Below are positions 13,286 to 25,079 of a stretch of DNA of 64,000 bases, piece by piece (within the stretch, counting starts at the first letter, position 1; every line of letters begins with the position of its first letter). Under the pieces are notes generated by a model. It did not search any database and was not told the origin of the DNA. It was given only the letters and a program-made list of their open reading frames with translations. The position numbers and the translations under genes are program-made. Location of the stretch: positions 248,001 through 312,000 of the forward strand of contig JAGMUV010000025.1 in NCBI GenBank assembly GCA_020744425.1, read 5' to 3'. The stretch comes from Dactylonectria macrodidyma (taxonomy: Eukaryota > Ascomycota > Sordariomycetes > Hypocreales > Nectriaceae).

Positions 13286-14755
13286 ATGACTTCTTTCAAG
13301 GCAGTCCTCTCTTACACCATGCTGGTTGCTGGTCAGCTCGCCGCCGGCCACAGTGTCATTACCGGCGCTGTTGGTGACGCTGGCGGCTCTGGCATGGCCC
13401 TGGGCGTCGACACCGCCACGCCCCGAGATGGCACCGACCGCCGACCCTTCCAGCAAGATGCCACTCGCTTCCGGGGTGACGCCGAAGCAACCGTTGGCGA
13501 GACCCTCGGCGGGGGAGACAACGACGTCGAGAGCGGCACGTCGGCCATCCTCGCCGAGACGGGTGACAGTCTCCCGCAGGTCAGCCAAGGCGGTGAGATC
13601 CAGATGACGCTGCACCAAGTCAATAGCGACGGTGCGGGTCCCTACACTTGCATGATCAACGACGACGGTACCGCCGCCAACTGGACACCCATCCAGGTGA
13701 CGCAGAACGTCGAGGGCAGCGAGCGTGGCCGCAACCGTGACGGCGAGGCGCAAGATTTCCCCCTTACGGCTGCCATCCCGGCTGACCAGACCTGCACGGG
13801 AACCGTCGCCGGCCAGGAGAATGTCTGCTTGGTGCGTTGCGAGAACCCGGCTCGCGCTGGTCCCTTTGGAGGTGTTGTTCCGGTACAGATGGTCCAGAAT
13901 GGTGCTGCGGACAACGCCACTGATGCGAATGCTGGCACTGGCAATGCTGTCGACAACACTGGAAATAACAATGCTGTCGACAACAACACTGGTAACAACA
14001 ACGCCGTCGACAACAACACTGGCAACAACAATGCCGTTGACAACACTGGCAACAACAATGCTGTTGATAACACTGGAAACACCGGCAACACTGGAAACAC
14101 TGGCAACAACAACGCCGTCGACAACAACACTGGTAACAACAACGCCGTTGACAACACTGGCAACAACAATGCTGTTGATAACACTGGAAACACCGGCAAC
14201 ACTGGAAACACTGGCAACAACAACGCCGTCGACAACAACACCGGCAACAACAACGCTGTGAACGATAACACTGGAAACAACAACGCTGTCGACAACAACA
14301 CTGGTAACAACAACGCTGTCGATAACACCGGCAACACTGGTAACACAGGCAACACCGGAAACAACAACGCCGTCAACGACAACACCGGCAACAACCAGGC
14401 TGTGGACAACACTGGCAACAACAACGCCGTTGACAACACCGGAAACAACCAGGCTGTGGACAACACTGGCAACAACAACGCTGTCGACAACACTGGCAAC
14501 AACAACGCCGTCGACAACACCGGAAACAACCAGGCCGTCGATAACACTGGCAACACCGGCAACACTGGCAACACTGGCAACAACAACGCTGTGGACAACA
14601 CCGGCAACAACAACGCCGTCGACAACACCGGAAACAACAATGCCGTCGACAACACTGGCAGCAACAACGCCGTCACTGACAACACCGGCAGCAACAACGC
14701 CGTCACTGACAACGGTGCCACCAACCGACGACGTGCTGTCCGCTTCTTCGCTTAA
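13286..14755 (+). CDS. Egh16/Gas1-like secreted protein with Asn-rich repeat tail
   Basis: Single-exon gene, 489 residues. An N-terminal signal peptide (hydrophobic residues about 5-20) precedes a conserved domain to about residue 210. That domain contains [59 protein letters not shown] and [18 protein letters not shown]. These are hallmarks of the gEgh16/Mas3/Gas1 family, extracellular proteins first described from appressoria of plant-pathogenic fungi and also common in insect pathogens and saprotrophs. Four Cys are visible in the domain; I saw no Cys before GETLGGG, where relatives, as I recall them, have one. The rest of the protein is a low-complexity tail of 24 units of the form N-T-G-N-N-N-A-V-D, ending in RRRAVRFFA. 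Relatives usually have a much shorter tail. The molecular function of the family is unresolved; a role in host-surface interaction is inferred. Confidence 0.85.
   Translation: MTSFKAVLSYTMLVAGQLAAGHSVITGAVGDAGGSGMALGVDTATPRDGTDRRPFQQDATRFRGDAEATVGETLGGGDNDVESGTSAILAETGDSLPQVSQGGEIQMTLHQVNSDGAGPYTCMINDDGTAANWTPIQVTQNVEGSERGRNRDGEAQDFPLTAAIPADQTCTGTVAGQENVCLVRCENPARAGPFGGVVPVQMVQNGAADNATDANAGTGNAVDNTGNNNAVDNNTGNNNAVDNNTGNNNAVDNTGNNNAVDNTGNTGNTGNTGNNNAVDNNTGNNNAVDNTGNNNAVDNTGNTGNTGNTGNNNAVDNNTGNNNAVNDNTGNNNAVDNNTGNNNAVDNTGNTGNTGNTGNNNAVNDNTGNNQAVDNTGNNNAVDNTGNNQAVDNTGNNNAVDNTGNNNAVDNTGNNQAVDNTGNTGNTGNTGNNNAVDNTGNNNAVDNTGNNNAVDNTGSNNAVTDNTGSNNAVTDNGATNRRRAVRFFA
13942..14721 (+). repeat. Coding minisatellite, 27-bp unit (NNNAVDNTG)
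   Basis: A 780-bp tandem array encodes 24 occurrences of A-V within units of about nine residues, with inserted runs of N-T-G. The 27-bp unit varies only at synonymous sites and at N/Q, VD/VND and G/S positions. A larger block is duplicated nearly exactly with a 111-bp offset (starts near 14057 and 14168), pointing to recent unequal exchange or replication slippage. The array also leaves a long artefactual open frame on the antisense strand. Confidence 0.9.
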
Positions 14756-15185
14756 ATCATGTTGAACGCCAGGCTTGGGATAGAATGGTTGAGATGGAAA
14801 GATGGATAGGAAGGATGGAGAAACTACTACGAGCTGTTTGACGGTGGGCAATAACAAAGTGGGTCAAGGGTATGTTTTTGAGTCGCAGGGCGATGTAGAG
14901 TTTAGTCAAGAGTATGCAGTTTGAACTGGGTTAATTCGAGTCTTTTGGGTCTCAACTATGTGCGATTGAAAATGATATGCTACTTGACAGTATAAGAAAA
15001 AGCCAAGGGCAAATGTTCTTCAGAATCTTCACTTGATATCGTTTGCGATGGCATCCTAGTAAACAAATAGTCGGTGAACGAGCCAACCCTGAGCGATGGA
15101 TCTCTGCTTATCACTCGAGTTGCCGGGCTTCCGCCTCTAGACTCGGAAGCGTTCCGATGCAGGACACATGCTAGCACCAAAGCAG

Positions 15186-15192
15186 TATAAAT
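15186..15192 (+). promoter_or_regulatory. Possible TATA element upstream of PEX11C
   Basis: TATAAAT lies 428 bp upstream of the ATG at 15614. The distance is long, so the transcript would need a long leader. Weak support. Confidence 0.25.
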
Positions 15193-15613
15193 ATGCGCAG
15201 CATCGTGAGCGAACAGAGCGACTTAGCGAAACCTTGTGCTCGTAAAGGTTCAACACCAGAAAAGAAACCCGCTTGCCTTTCTCCTCACTTTGGAATATTT
15301 CCCCTCTATTTTTCCCTGTTCTGCCACCCCGACGAATTCCTCTCGTGCTGGAAAGCCGGAACATGAGCCATGGAGCGAGATTAGCGACGCGACGAACAAG
15401 GGCTTGGCCGCCAATAGAAATTTGTTCCCACTACCGTTCAGGGACTTGGGTCCCCCCCGCAGTCGATCTACGATAAGAGACTCCAGGTTTCCGGTTTCCG
15501 ATTTCCGCGGTGGTGGTTTGTTCATTCTCTCGCTGCCTTTCTGAGAACTCAGGAGAATACGACAGCCTCACGAATAGAAATACTTTGGTTCCATCCTCAT
15601 ACCAGCCGCCATC

Positions 15614-16501
15614 ATGGTTGAGCTGTCTTCCACTACCACCTCAGAGGCTATCTCATCACTCCCTGCGTTCAACGACCCCGACTTCCACAACATCCCCTCT
15701 GCAGATCACGCACCGTTGCGCTCCGTTCGCTCATGCTCGCAAACGAACCTGGGCAACGTCATTTCGCACATTCATCGCGCAGTCGAATCTCGAGAAGGCC
15801 ATGAGCTTGCCCTCTTGACCGTCGGAGAAGCCGCACGCCTGGTAGCTGCCATTCTCGGGCCTCTTGGTAAAGCTGCATCGCGTCCGTCGATTCATGGATC
15901 TACGTCTTTCGCAGCCAAGCTGAGACCGGCGAGGCTGCGGCTGGGCGCCGTGGCAATTGGGACCTCAGCGCGCCTGTACTCGATACTCGAGGTTCTCGAA
16001 GAATGGCAGCTAATGATTCGCATGTGGGGGCTGTTGGACATGTGGATGTCGGCCAAGGAACTCGTCCAGGAGAAATTGACGGCCAAGCACCACACGCTCT
16101 CGGATGTATTCGAGACGACTATTTCAGCCCTCCAAACGCTATCTATGACGGCATTTCACATATTCGAAGCGACTGCGTGCCTATCTATCGCAAAAGTTCT
16201 GGCTTGGCCCCCTCACATGCAAGGGAAGCTGATGACTTGGGCGGCTCGATGCTGGGCCACATTCACGTTTATCGAAGTCATCCGACATTTGTTCCAGTGG
16301 TCGCAGAAATCAAAGGCCGACGTGGACTACGCAGAGTGGAAGGGTGAATGGAAAACAGAATTCCTTCGCAATCTAGCTTGGGTGCCATACACGATGCATT
16401 GGAGCATGCCGGACGGTCTCTTGCCTGATGCTTTCCTCGCCCTTTCTGGGCTGTACCCGTGTGTAGGGATAATGAGGGATATATGGAGAGAGACTGCCTG
16501 A
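15614..16501 (+). CDS. PEX11C: Peroxisomal biogenesis factor 11-like (PEX11C)
   Basis: Intronless, 295 residues. PEX11 proteins remodel and elongate the peroxisomal membrane and recruit the fission machinery. The C-terminal signature is clear: FLRNLAWVPYTMHWSMPDG followed by LLPDAFLALSGLYPCVGIMR and DIWRETA, the amphipathic/hydrophobic end of fungal PEX11C-type proteins. Mid-protein segments (about residues 130-230) are hydrophobic, with RLYSILEVLEEWQLMIRMWG. An N-terminal Ser/Thr-rich stretch of about 40 residues is probably disordered. The start at 15614 follows a CCATC context and is the first ATG of the frame. It is convergent with the monooxygenase gene downstream, with about 220 bp between stop codons. 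Confidence 0.8.
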   Translation: MVELSSTTTSEAISSLPAFNDPDFHNIPSADHAPLRSVRSCSQTNLGNVISHIHRAVESREGHELALLTVGEAARLVAAILGPLGKAASRPSIHGSTSFAAKLRPARLRLGAVAIGTSARLYSILEVLEEWQLMIRMWGLLDMWMSAKELVQEKLTAKHHTLSDVFETTISALQTLSMTAFHIFEATACLSIAKVLAWPPHMQGKLMTWAARCWATFTFIEVIRHLFQWSQKSKADVDYAEWKGEWKTEFLRNLAWVPYTMHWSMPDGLLPDAFLALSGLYPCVGIMRDIWRETA

Positions 16502-16724
16502 AAGGAGGAAGAGGGGGTCAATGGTTGCCGCGAGCAGTGTATATATAGGATGGCCGCCGTGCAGGACGGGTTGCTACTGCGAGAGCCGCATCCAAGAGGG
16601 TTGCGAGTATATCGCCGCATATCATTTGTAAATCACAAGTATATATGACGTATGAGTGGCTGTAGTTCTATTACCGGGGCAAGTTTGTATCTATGGACTA
16701 AGCAACTGACACAAATACCTGCAC

Positions 16725-18323
16725 TCATTCTTCCTTGTACACATCATACTTGTACTGGCTACCCGTATGATCATCACGGAGACCCTTCTGCCCCTTACCA
16801 TAGATCTTCTCACGCGCCGTCAGCGGCTCCTCTGGTAACTCAGGATACAGTCCCCGCCGTCGCAGCTCCGGTATCAAGAGATCAACCACCTCCTCAAACG
16901 TCCCCGGGGTCGTCACGTATCCGAGGTTAAAGCCATCAATATCAGACTCTCGGATCCATTCCTCCAGCTCGTCTGCCACCGTCTGCGGGCTGCCGACTCC
17001 CACGGGGCCAAGGCCGCCGATGGACGCTCGCTCGGCGACGACGCGGGGTGTCCACTTGGGGATCTCTTTGCTGGTCGTTGTGAAGGAGTCGAGAATGCTG
17101 CGCACCTTGTGGGCTTCCAGCGAATCTGCTGCCGTAATCTCCTGGTCGAGTGGAATCTTGGAAATATCGATACCAGTCCACCCGCTGAACAACACAAGAC
17201 CGCCAATGGTCGACGCGTACTTCTTCAGCTCCTCGTACTTGGCTTGCGCCTCCTCATCAGTCCGGCCGATGATGGGTGTGTACGTGGCGAAGAACTTGAT
17301 GGACCTTGGGTCGCGTCCCACTGACGCCGCCAGCTTACGAATATTGTCGACTTTAGGCCGAAGGACTGCAGGTGAGTGGCCCGAGATGAAGATGGCTTCG
17401 GCGTGGGAAGCTGCAAAGGTCGAGCCGGCCGCTGAGGTTCCCGCTTGGAAGAGGAATGGCGTGCGTTGAGGCGACGGGTCGACAATATGTCGCGTGCTCA
17501 GCTTGAAATACTTGCCATCGTGATTAATAGTTCTAATTTTATCAGGGTCGGCGTAGCTGTCGTTTTCAGGATCCGGCGAGATGGCATCGTCAGCCCATGA
17601 TCCTTCCCAGAGCCTACATCATTAGTTTTGGCCAGTATCTAGAGGGCGCACAACTTACTTGTACAGTACGCGGAGGTACTCGTCGGCTTGCAGATACCGC
17701 TCATCGTGTTCAATAGGCGTATCGAGACCAATGGCCTTGAACGCAGCCTTTTTCCACGACGTGACAATGTTCCACCCGATTCGGCCTCGCGTAAAGTGAT
17801 CCAACGTTGAGAATCTCTTGGCCAGCAGGAAAGGAGGTTCAAATGACGTTGAGGCGGTGATGCCGAAAGCTAGATTCTTGGTGACGGCAGCCATGGCACT
17901 GATGGGCTATCATGCATCAGCAAGGCTTACTTCCACTTTCAGAGCTGTACCCACAATCGTTGGGTCGGTCATGGGCCACTGAGCCGCTCTTCGGATGCAG
18001 TTGTCCAGACTTCCCTCATATGTGTCATAGCCACCGTATGTGTCTGCCAGAAACAAGGCGTTGATGCCGCCCCGTTCCAGTAGCTTTGCAAGCTCAATCC
18101 AATACGTCAAGTCTCGTTTTGTCGCAGACTTGTCCACGGGGTTCTAAAGATGGTCAGTGAGGAGTTAAGCAAGGGATATCGCTCTTTCGCGTACCTTCCA
18201 CTGTCCGGGAGACAAATGTCCAACAGTTGACATATCGAACGCGTTGAGGAAGATCTGTTTCTTCCCGTTCCCGAGGCGATCGCCCCCATTCTGCTGCGAA
18301 GCAGTGTCATTACTTTCGGCCAT
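16725..18323 (-). CDS. FMN-dependent flavin monooxygenase, NtaA/SnaA/DszA type
   Basis: Bacterial luciferase-like flavin monooxygenase of the nitrilotriacetate/alkanesulfonate-type group; these use FMNH2 from a partner reductase to oxidise small organic substrates. The substrate here is unknown. Model: exons 18195-18323, 17955-18143, 17659-17906 and 16725-17613; introns 51, 48 and 45 bp; 484 residues, usual for the family. Supporting motifs are FLNAFDMSTVGHLSPGQW at the N-terminus, LFLADTYGGYDTYEGS, AMAAVTKNLAFGITASTSFE, STLDHFTRGRIGWNIVTSW (flavin/substrate pocket signature), HDERYLQADEYLRVLYKLWE and FQAGTSAAGSTFAASHAEAI. The second intron uses a GTGGGT donor chosen because it restores DPTI-PISAMAAV; a stronger GTAAGC nearby would leave only a 24-bp intron. 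The C-terminus (ELRRRGLYPELPEEPLTARE) is complete. Confidence 0.85.
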
Positions 18324-21300
18324 CTTGTTAACGAGCCCTGTGAGATAGGCTTTAGAATTTTGCGGTGTGCAGCTTATGCCTTAGTTCTTTCACCCCGAGC
18401 TGAGTTTAGTATTAGCTTAATTATTGAAACTCACCACCAAGAATAGCACTACTAAAACCATGGATCTCCAACGGTTAAATAACTCAAGCACGGCGACATC
18501 GGAAACCCCGCAATCTGTGGTGTGCGATTGGTAAAATGGCACATAGATGGCGTGCTAGAACAGCACTGTAGCGGACGTTGATCTACTGCGATGGCGTGAT
18601 GAGTGATTCTGCAGCTTGGAGGGGAAGAGACCCAATGACCGTAACTAAAGGTCCAATGAAGAGATGTTATTGAACACAACGGATGTCGATAGGAAGGTCA
18701 TGATATAATTCAGGAATTTTGCTAAGCACGTCATAGGTTATCTTTAAGTGGGATGATGTTCAATCTAGGGTGCAAAGAGCCTCCGGGCTTGGGGCTTAAG
18801 CCGATGCAGGCCACCCTCAGATATCATCATAACTACTTTTGACTGGCTGGTTTGGCGACGTACGTGAATTGTCATTACCTCTATACGTCCGAATAGTGAT
18901 GGATGCAAGAGTTTGATGACATGATTGACAATCTGTGGTAGGTGGTAGCGGCAGACTTTCAAACACATTCTGGTGATCTACATACAGTATTGATAAATTA
19001 AAGCACAACCCAATGATGTTTTTTTCTACTTGAATGACATTTCAAACCCCATATTCAGGGATATATGTCACCGACGTGTCAATCAGCGTGAGATAGCTGC
19101 ATCAAAATTGAACTCAAATGCCAAGACCCCAGTGAAATTATTGAGTACTTGTGCCAGAGTTATTTAAAAAAAACTTCATGTCTCTTTTCAAGGTGACATG
19201 CCAGTGAAATCGAAGTAATTTAGATAAGACGGACATCCGAAGCCTGACGTACTATGTAGCCGTAGCGATGTGGACTTGAGATGGGCATTTAAACCCGGAT
19301 GTGTCTAGAATGGCCATGCCTTCTTTAAAAATAAAAAGAGCCAGACTGCTTGTTTCTACGCTTACGTTTGTTCGAATAGTTGAGCTCTGGTTTATGCAAG
19401 AGCGTGGTCTGCGATTATCTAGACGCGAGAGTCTCCCAGAGGCGTCCCATGTTCGTCATTATCAATTGAAGGAGGCACGCTGCGAAGCGAGAACCCTTAT
19501 ATAGCAATTCCTTTGAAGGACAACATACCCTAGAAATGATGTATGGCGGTGTTGACGAGCGAGGAGCTCTGCGCGTATCGAAGAACGCACGATTATCGGA
19601 AGCTTCATCGTATGCGTGCCAACATCAGCTCGCCCGTTCAGCTTTGATACGAGATATCGTTCAGGGTTACCAGGCAAGCAATTGCTGTACGTGCGTCTCG
19701 CGGTGATGTGATATTCTCCGCATGTCCGGATCAAAGCCGACGGGAGTGCGATGGGTGGTGAGACATTCAGGCAACTGCAAGGTTCAATACGAGGACGGGC
19801 GAACATTTTAGAGGCCGACGTCAAAACTGGATCAGCGGCCCTTGTAGGTTAAAAGGTGGGTTGTAAGGCAACCTGTCGTCCTCAAGAGGGTTGGCGACGG
19901 AGATTTTATTAAGCGCACGACTTAAAGTCCGTATTCAACTGCAGGTGATGGCTGAGGTGGTCGAATTCGTCCGGGAGAGCAGCCGAGGAGGCGAGAAGGG
20001 CGATGAGAGCGATGGCATCGATGGGATAGAAGCCAAAAGACATAGTTCATGACCAAAAGGTAACATCAAGAGTCACCCTCAATGTGGGGGTTATGCCAGC
20101 CTTTTAATTGTCTCGGAGAGTGGATGCAGCGCGACACAGAAGTGGCAAAACTCACTCTCTGTACGCGTGTCCATGTCTCACGGGTGTTTAAGATGGAATC
20201 CCCCCATCATGCAGAAGAGCCAAGGCGCGAGATCCGAGACGCGACGGCTAAAAATATTTTAGGATCTTCAGGAATGCCAACCAAGCACCCGTTAGGCTTT
20301 TGGCTTTGAGAGCTGAAAACAGGTGGCGAAAGACATGCCGCAGTGATCCAATCAATGGACAGGGCCGCAATGCAATGTACCCCTGGACGGGCCCAAAGCT
20401 ACTCAAGGCGGGCGATCAGCCATCAATTGGCCGCTGCAGATTAAACTGGGGGAGGCACAAAGGGGAGGAAATTAAGGGGAGGACAAGAGCCAGAAAATGC
20501 CGAGAGAGGCGGCTGTGATTCGCATTTGTTGGTGAAACTATGCCAAGTTGGGGAGCACAAGAGGATTCAATAGTCCGGCATTGGCTTCAGCTAAAATAAT
20601 GCAGGTAGTACTGTACACGTGTGTACTTACTGTACCTTGATGGAAGCCTGGTCAGCCCGATAAGGCCGCCAGTGAAGAAGCGTCCGTCCGCGTATTGTGC
20701 AGGCGCCGCTGCGAGGTCAAGGGATGGGATGGGGCTTATAAAACGGGGGCGGCCAGATGGAGGGGCTGACATGGGGACAGCGGGCTAATGATAGCGAACA
20801 TTGGCTGAAGCATGGTAGAGCGGGACGCAGTCCATCCATTTATTAGACGAGTGAGGGGGGGCTGCTAGGTACACAAGATCCTTCTCGCTGTCAGCATCAA
20901 GACGAGGCATGCTAGACTTGTGTGCAAAATGGGGGCTGGAGGATTGGTACAAGGGCGTTAGAGTGGACGCAAGTACCATGTGCAGTACAGTACAGTATGC
21001 ATCATGAATACATACTGCTTGGAACACAGAAACAAGGGGCTGGCCCGGAAGATCAGACCGAATGGTCGCCCAGCCATGGATTCTTCCTTGGCCCCCCTTG
21101 AACGGAATCCGGATGCCCTTTCTGGTCAGGGTTTCTCCCAGTCTTGTACCCGTATGTACCTGTCCCACGTAGGAGAAGGGTTCCATGCACGTTACAGGGC
21201 TTCTTCCCTTCTGAAAGGACCCCTAAAAGCCTCTTTTTTCTACCTTAGCCCTCCTCCGTCCATCCCGCTGCCTTTTGATCGACGCACGCTAAGCGGTATT

Positions 21301-21543
21301 AGCTTTAAACAAGTCCCGTCAGCATCGTTGCGCTAGCAGATGCCGCTACGCCGTTTCTATTTCTCCAACCTTTGTTCTCTCTTCCTTCTACCTCCCTATT
21401 CCTTGTGGTCTGTCTGCCCTTTCTTCTTGGCAAGCGACTGTCTCGTGTGTGTGTGTGTTCTCGTCGCTCATTTTTTGGATGCCTTCTTTCGGCCTTGACC
21501 CTGTTTCTTCGTGATACCCTCTTCTACTATTCTGTCGACAGTT
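18324..21543. other. Gene-poor region with one small ORF candidate
   Basis: About 3.2 kb between the monooxygenase start and the glycosyltransferase start. Apart from the 45-codon ORF at 19909-20043 I see no supported gene. A TATAAAA at 20737-20743 is not followed by a convincing ORF. The 21370-21540 stretch is pyrimidine-rich with a short TG run and probably forms the glycosyltransferase promoter and leader. Confidence 0.5.
19909..20043 (-). CDS. Candidate small secreted peptide (44 aa)
   Basis: A 45-codon ORF on the minus strand begins MSFGFYPIDAIALIALLASS and continues with AALPDEF, resembling a signal peptide with a small-residue cleavage zone. A short hydrophilic remainder of about 20 residues ends in KSCA. 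It is too short for routine ORF calls and has no recognised family. It could also be the first exon of a longer gene, or chance. The hydrophobic core without charged residues is the only real support. Confidence 0.25.
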   Translation of the reverse strand: MSFGFYPIDAIALIALLASSAALPDEFDHLSHHLQLNTDFKSCA

Positions 21544-23931
21544 ATGGTGGTCAAGATGGTTCCTCCGATGAGAGCCCTGTCCCCGAGGACGGTCATCATC
21601 GGCGGGTGTTTCCTCTTCGTCGTCGTCTTCTTCTGGATGTCGAACCGCATCGACATGGTATGTCTTGGACCCCGCGACGTGATACTTCTCTTCCCCTCCC
21701 CTTGCTAATCAAGAATGTAGGACTCTATCCGATCGGCCGTCCCTTCGAGCCCCTTCAACGGAGGCGGCGCTGTCAGATCATCGAAACTCCATTATCTGAT
21801 CCCCGCATCGCAAGCCACCCTCCCCTTCTGCGCCTCGGTCGTCTCGTCGCTCGTCACGCGCTACTCCATCCCGACCATGATCGGCTACAAGGGCAAGGGC
21901 GAGTTCGACGCCAAAGCCGCTCACATCGCCAAGCTGCGTGTGCTCAAGCGGTACTTGCATGGCCCGGCCGGCGAGAACGAGGACGACCTCGTCATGGTCA
22001 TGGACGGCTACGACGTGCTCTCTCAGCTGCCCGCCGACGTCATGATTGAGCGCTACTTTGAACTCATGGCCAGCGCCGACCAGCGCATTGCCGACCGCTA
22101 CGGACTCACTGTCGAACAGGCCCACGAGCGAGACCTGCGCCAGACGATCCTCTGGGGAGCTGATAAAGGCTGCTTCCCTCCCCTTCCCGACGACCCGCAG
22201 TGCTGGGCTGTACCCGAATCTCACCTCGCCCACAACGTCTGGGGCTCCAAGACGGGCGACGGAACAGGCGTGCACTATACCGACCCCATCTTCCTCAACT
22301 CGGGCACCGTCATCGGGCCCTTAGGTGACCTGCGGCGCTTCATCGACAAGGTGCTGCAGAAGATCGAGAGCGAGTGGAGGAAGGATTTCAAGTACCGCAA
22401 CTCGGATCAGTACTGGTGCTCCAAGGTCTACATCCGACAGGAGGTCGAGCGGACCAAGAACATCACCGGCGGATACTTCCCTGGCGTCTCGGGCAACAGG
22501 AAGCTGCCGACGCCCAAGAATGGCACCGCGGACCGCACCGAGTTCCACGTTGGCGTCGACGCCGAGTCTTCCTTTGCCATGACGCAGTGCTGGAACGATC
22601 AGTGGATGCGCAGGTACAAGTACGAGAACCCGGACAATACCGTCACCGTCAAGGAGGACGTCTTCGACAGCCAGGCGCGCTTCCACGAGTACCGACTCCA
22701 GCTCCCCAACACCATCTTCCAGTCCCTGAGAAAAATCCACGGCTCGCTTCTCGACGAACGACCCGCCGTAAACGCATCGGAGTGGGTTCGCACCTTGGGA
22801 CTGCATACCAACGTCGCCACCAAAGTCATCTTCGCCTTCTACCACAACACGTGCTCTAAGAAGCACTTTGTCGACAAGTTCAAGACGTACTGGTACTGGC
22901 CCATGGTCAAACCCTTGCTCAGGGCCGCCATGCGAGCCACCGTGGCCGAGGAGCCCATCTCGGAAAAGCTCATTGACGGACGTATGTGGTACCCGGCAAA
23001 TTCATGGCCCTCGAACGCCTCTTACGCGCAGGAGCTCGGCGGAGTATTCACAGACTTTAAGAACGAGAGCGAGCGGTTTGTACCGTTTAGCAAGCTGTGC
23101 GGGGAGCACTACAGGACTTTGTTTGATGATGAGGAGGATGCGCCCAAGGAACCCGAACACCACGATCCTCCCAAGGAACCACCTAAGGAACCTCCTAAGG
23201 AACCTCCTAAGGAACCCGAGCATCAAGAGCAACCCCCTAAGGAGCATGATCATCAGGATCCTCCTAAGGAGCCTGAACACCAAGAGTCTGAGCATCAGGA
23301 TCCCCCTAAGGAGCCTGAACACCAAGATCCTCCCAAGGAACCCGAACACCAGGAATCCGACCATCAGGAAACTCCTCCCAAGGAGCCTGAAAACCAAGAA
23401 ACCCAACCCAAGGAACCCGAGAACCAGGACTCTAAGCCAAAGGAGCCTGAGAACCAGGATTCCAAGCCAGATGAATCCGAAAACCAGGACTCTACACCCC
23501 AAGAGCCGGAGAGCGATGATTCCAAGCCCAAGGAACCCGACAACCAGGACCTCAAGGATGAGAACTCTGCTCTCCAGGAGCCCGACAACCAAGAATCTGA
23601 ACCCAAGAAGTCCGACAACCAGGAGGCGGGAGATGAGAACTCTACCCCCAAGGAGCCTGAGAACAACGACTCCGAGCATCAGGAATCCACTCCCAGCGAG
23701 CCTGAGCACGAAGAGACTGAAGCCAAGAAGCCTGAAACTCCTGAAACCCAGGAAGAAAAACAAGAATCCGAGCAGGCGTTCGAAGACCTAGAGTCTGAGG
23801 ACATTGTGGCTGAGGGTTCAGAGTCGGAACCTCAAAAGGCCGAGAACCAAGAACCTGACAACCAGGAACCTGATCACCAAGGATCTGAACCTAAGGAGCC
23901 TGAGAACCAGGAACCTCAACGCAAGGACTAG
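21544..23931 (+). CDS. PLOD-like type II membrane glycosyltransferase with PKEPE tail
   Basis: Predicted Golgi/secretory glycosyltransferase of GT-A fold. Exons are 21544-21657 and 21721-23931 (63-bp intron), 774 residues. A short basic N-terminus and one transmembrane segment (VIIGGCFLFVVVFFWM, about residues 17-33) give type II topology. The catalytic region (about 55-500) resembles the glycosyltransferase domain of procollagen lysyl hydroxylases (PLOD) and related fungal proteins. It contains DLVMVMDGYDVLSQLP with a D-x-x-D metal-binding candidate at Asp133/Asp136, ILWGADKGCFPP, FLNSGTVIGPLGDLRRFIDK and RNSDQYWCSKVY. From about residue 530 to the end the sequence is a disordered acidic/proline repeat (PKEPE, NQDS, HQE units). 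The tail is highly unusual next to a catalytic domain and may be a spacer, a protein-interaction region or a glycosylated stem. Acceptor substrate unknown. Confidence 0.75.
23137..23928 (+). repeat. Coding repeat: degenerate PKEPE/NQDS units
   Basis: About 790 bp of imperfect tandem repeats built on a core encoding P-K-E-P-E-x-Q-(D/E), with runs such as PPKEPPKEPPKEP. It is GAG/CCT-rich and strongly purine-skewed on the plus strand. The antisense open frames across it are artefacts of the repeat. Confidence 0.85.
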
Positions 23932-25079
23932 AAACACAAGTCAAGCTAATCAGTCCATGTACATTATGTCATATTTTCCCAATTTCTCTCTTTTTTATTA
24001 TCCCTGGCTTCTGGGTAACGATCAACGGTTTTTGGCAACGAGCAGCCATCATCAACACGGTCTTGGTTATAGAACTAGCTGGCTTTTCAGCATTGTACAC
24101 TTTTTTTTATGAAGTAGAAAATATCCATATTCACATTTCGGCGTTCCAAACGACCGCACCTTCATTAGATCGTCCGCGTAGACCCCTGATCGTCGTGTGC
24201 CTGTTTGCCCTTGTTAGCTACTTTATTCTCCGCAGTGGCAATCCCCGCGAGATGCCATCACGTCAGAATGAGGGACAATTTCGCGATCGCTGTGCCTCTC
24301 TGCACCCCCAGCAGCACTGTGATGCAACGCGTAATCGCAGCTTGGCAAGGAGATTTCTTCTGCTTCCCTTCACATGCTTAACGCGTCATCATCAATCTTA
24401 GCAAGCTATTGATCCCATCGATTCACTGCTCTCTCTAAGTGTACAAGCTATCGAATGTAGCATTTGCACTAGCCTGTGCCTTGACCATTCGAAGTGGGTA
24501 TTTGTCCTGGGGCTAGTTTTCTAGCGTCAGGGGTTTCTCCTTCCCCTAGCAATTCAAGAGATGAAGCGTTTCTGAATCCACTTTGATACGGATTTGACAC
24601 AAGTGTTGGTCGTTGCAGCCAATGACGAACACGGCTGCCAGTCTTCTGTATGCGTTACCGAAGGTTCTTCCAGAACTTTGACTACAATTCAAGCTAATGA
24701 TGCTTTTGCGCAAGTCTGTTTCCCAGCTTGAGCTTAACCCCCCTGAACCCCCGCAGTCAGTCGCAGGAAGAAGATGAGGGGCAAGCCACCAGCGTTGATG
24801 CACTGGAGGGCACAGAAGAGAGCGCCTTGGGCAGTTTTGATAGACGGACAGCAAGTGTTCATTGCCGGTGGAGACGTTGTAGAAATACACTCCTGCAAAC
24901 AAGGAACTGAAATCCACGGTGGAGAAGACATCCGGCAACACCGGCTGGCCTTTGAGCCGGGGCGACAAGGTCAGGGTTAACATAACCACAATTTTCTAGT
25001 AGATATAGCATGGATCTTGATAACCAATGACCTGGGTATGACGGATAGCCAGGGATTTTTTGGCCCGCTATACATGTAT
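23932..25079. other. Convergent intergenic region
   Basis: About 1.15 kb between the 3' ends of the glycosyltransferase and the permease. Short T-rich runs near 23985-24000 and 24100 may belong to 3' UTRs. An antisense 147-codon ORF at 24546-24989 lacks domain or codon support. Confidence 0.5.

Noticed and set aside
13942..14721. CRISPR-like direct repeat array
   Set aside because: The repeats are contiguous, in frame and coding in a eukaryotic secreted protein, without unique spacers.
13244..14857. 537-codon and 360-codon antisense ORFs across the Egh16-like gene
   Set aside because: They arise because the 27-bp repeat has no stops on the reverse strand; the products are Val/Ser or Leu/Pro low-complexity strings, while the sense strand encodes a known domain.
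24546..24989. 147-codon minus-strand ORF between the glycosyltransferase and permease
   Set aside because: No domain or family similarity, and composition typical of chance translation of a 3' intergenic region.
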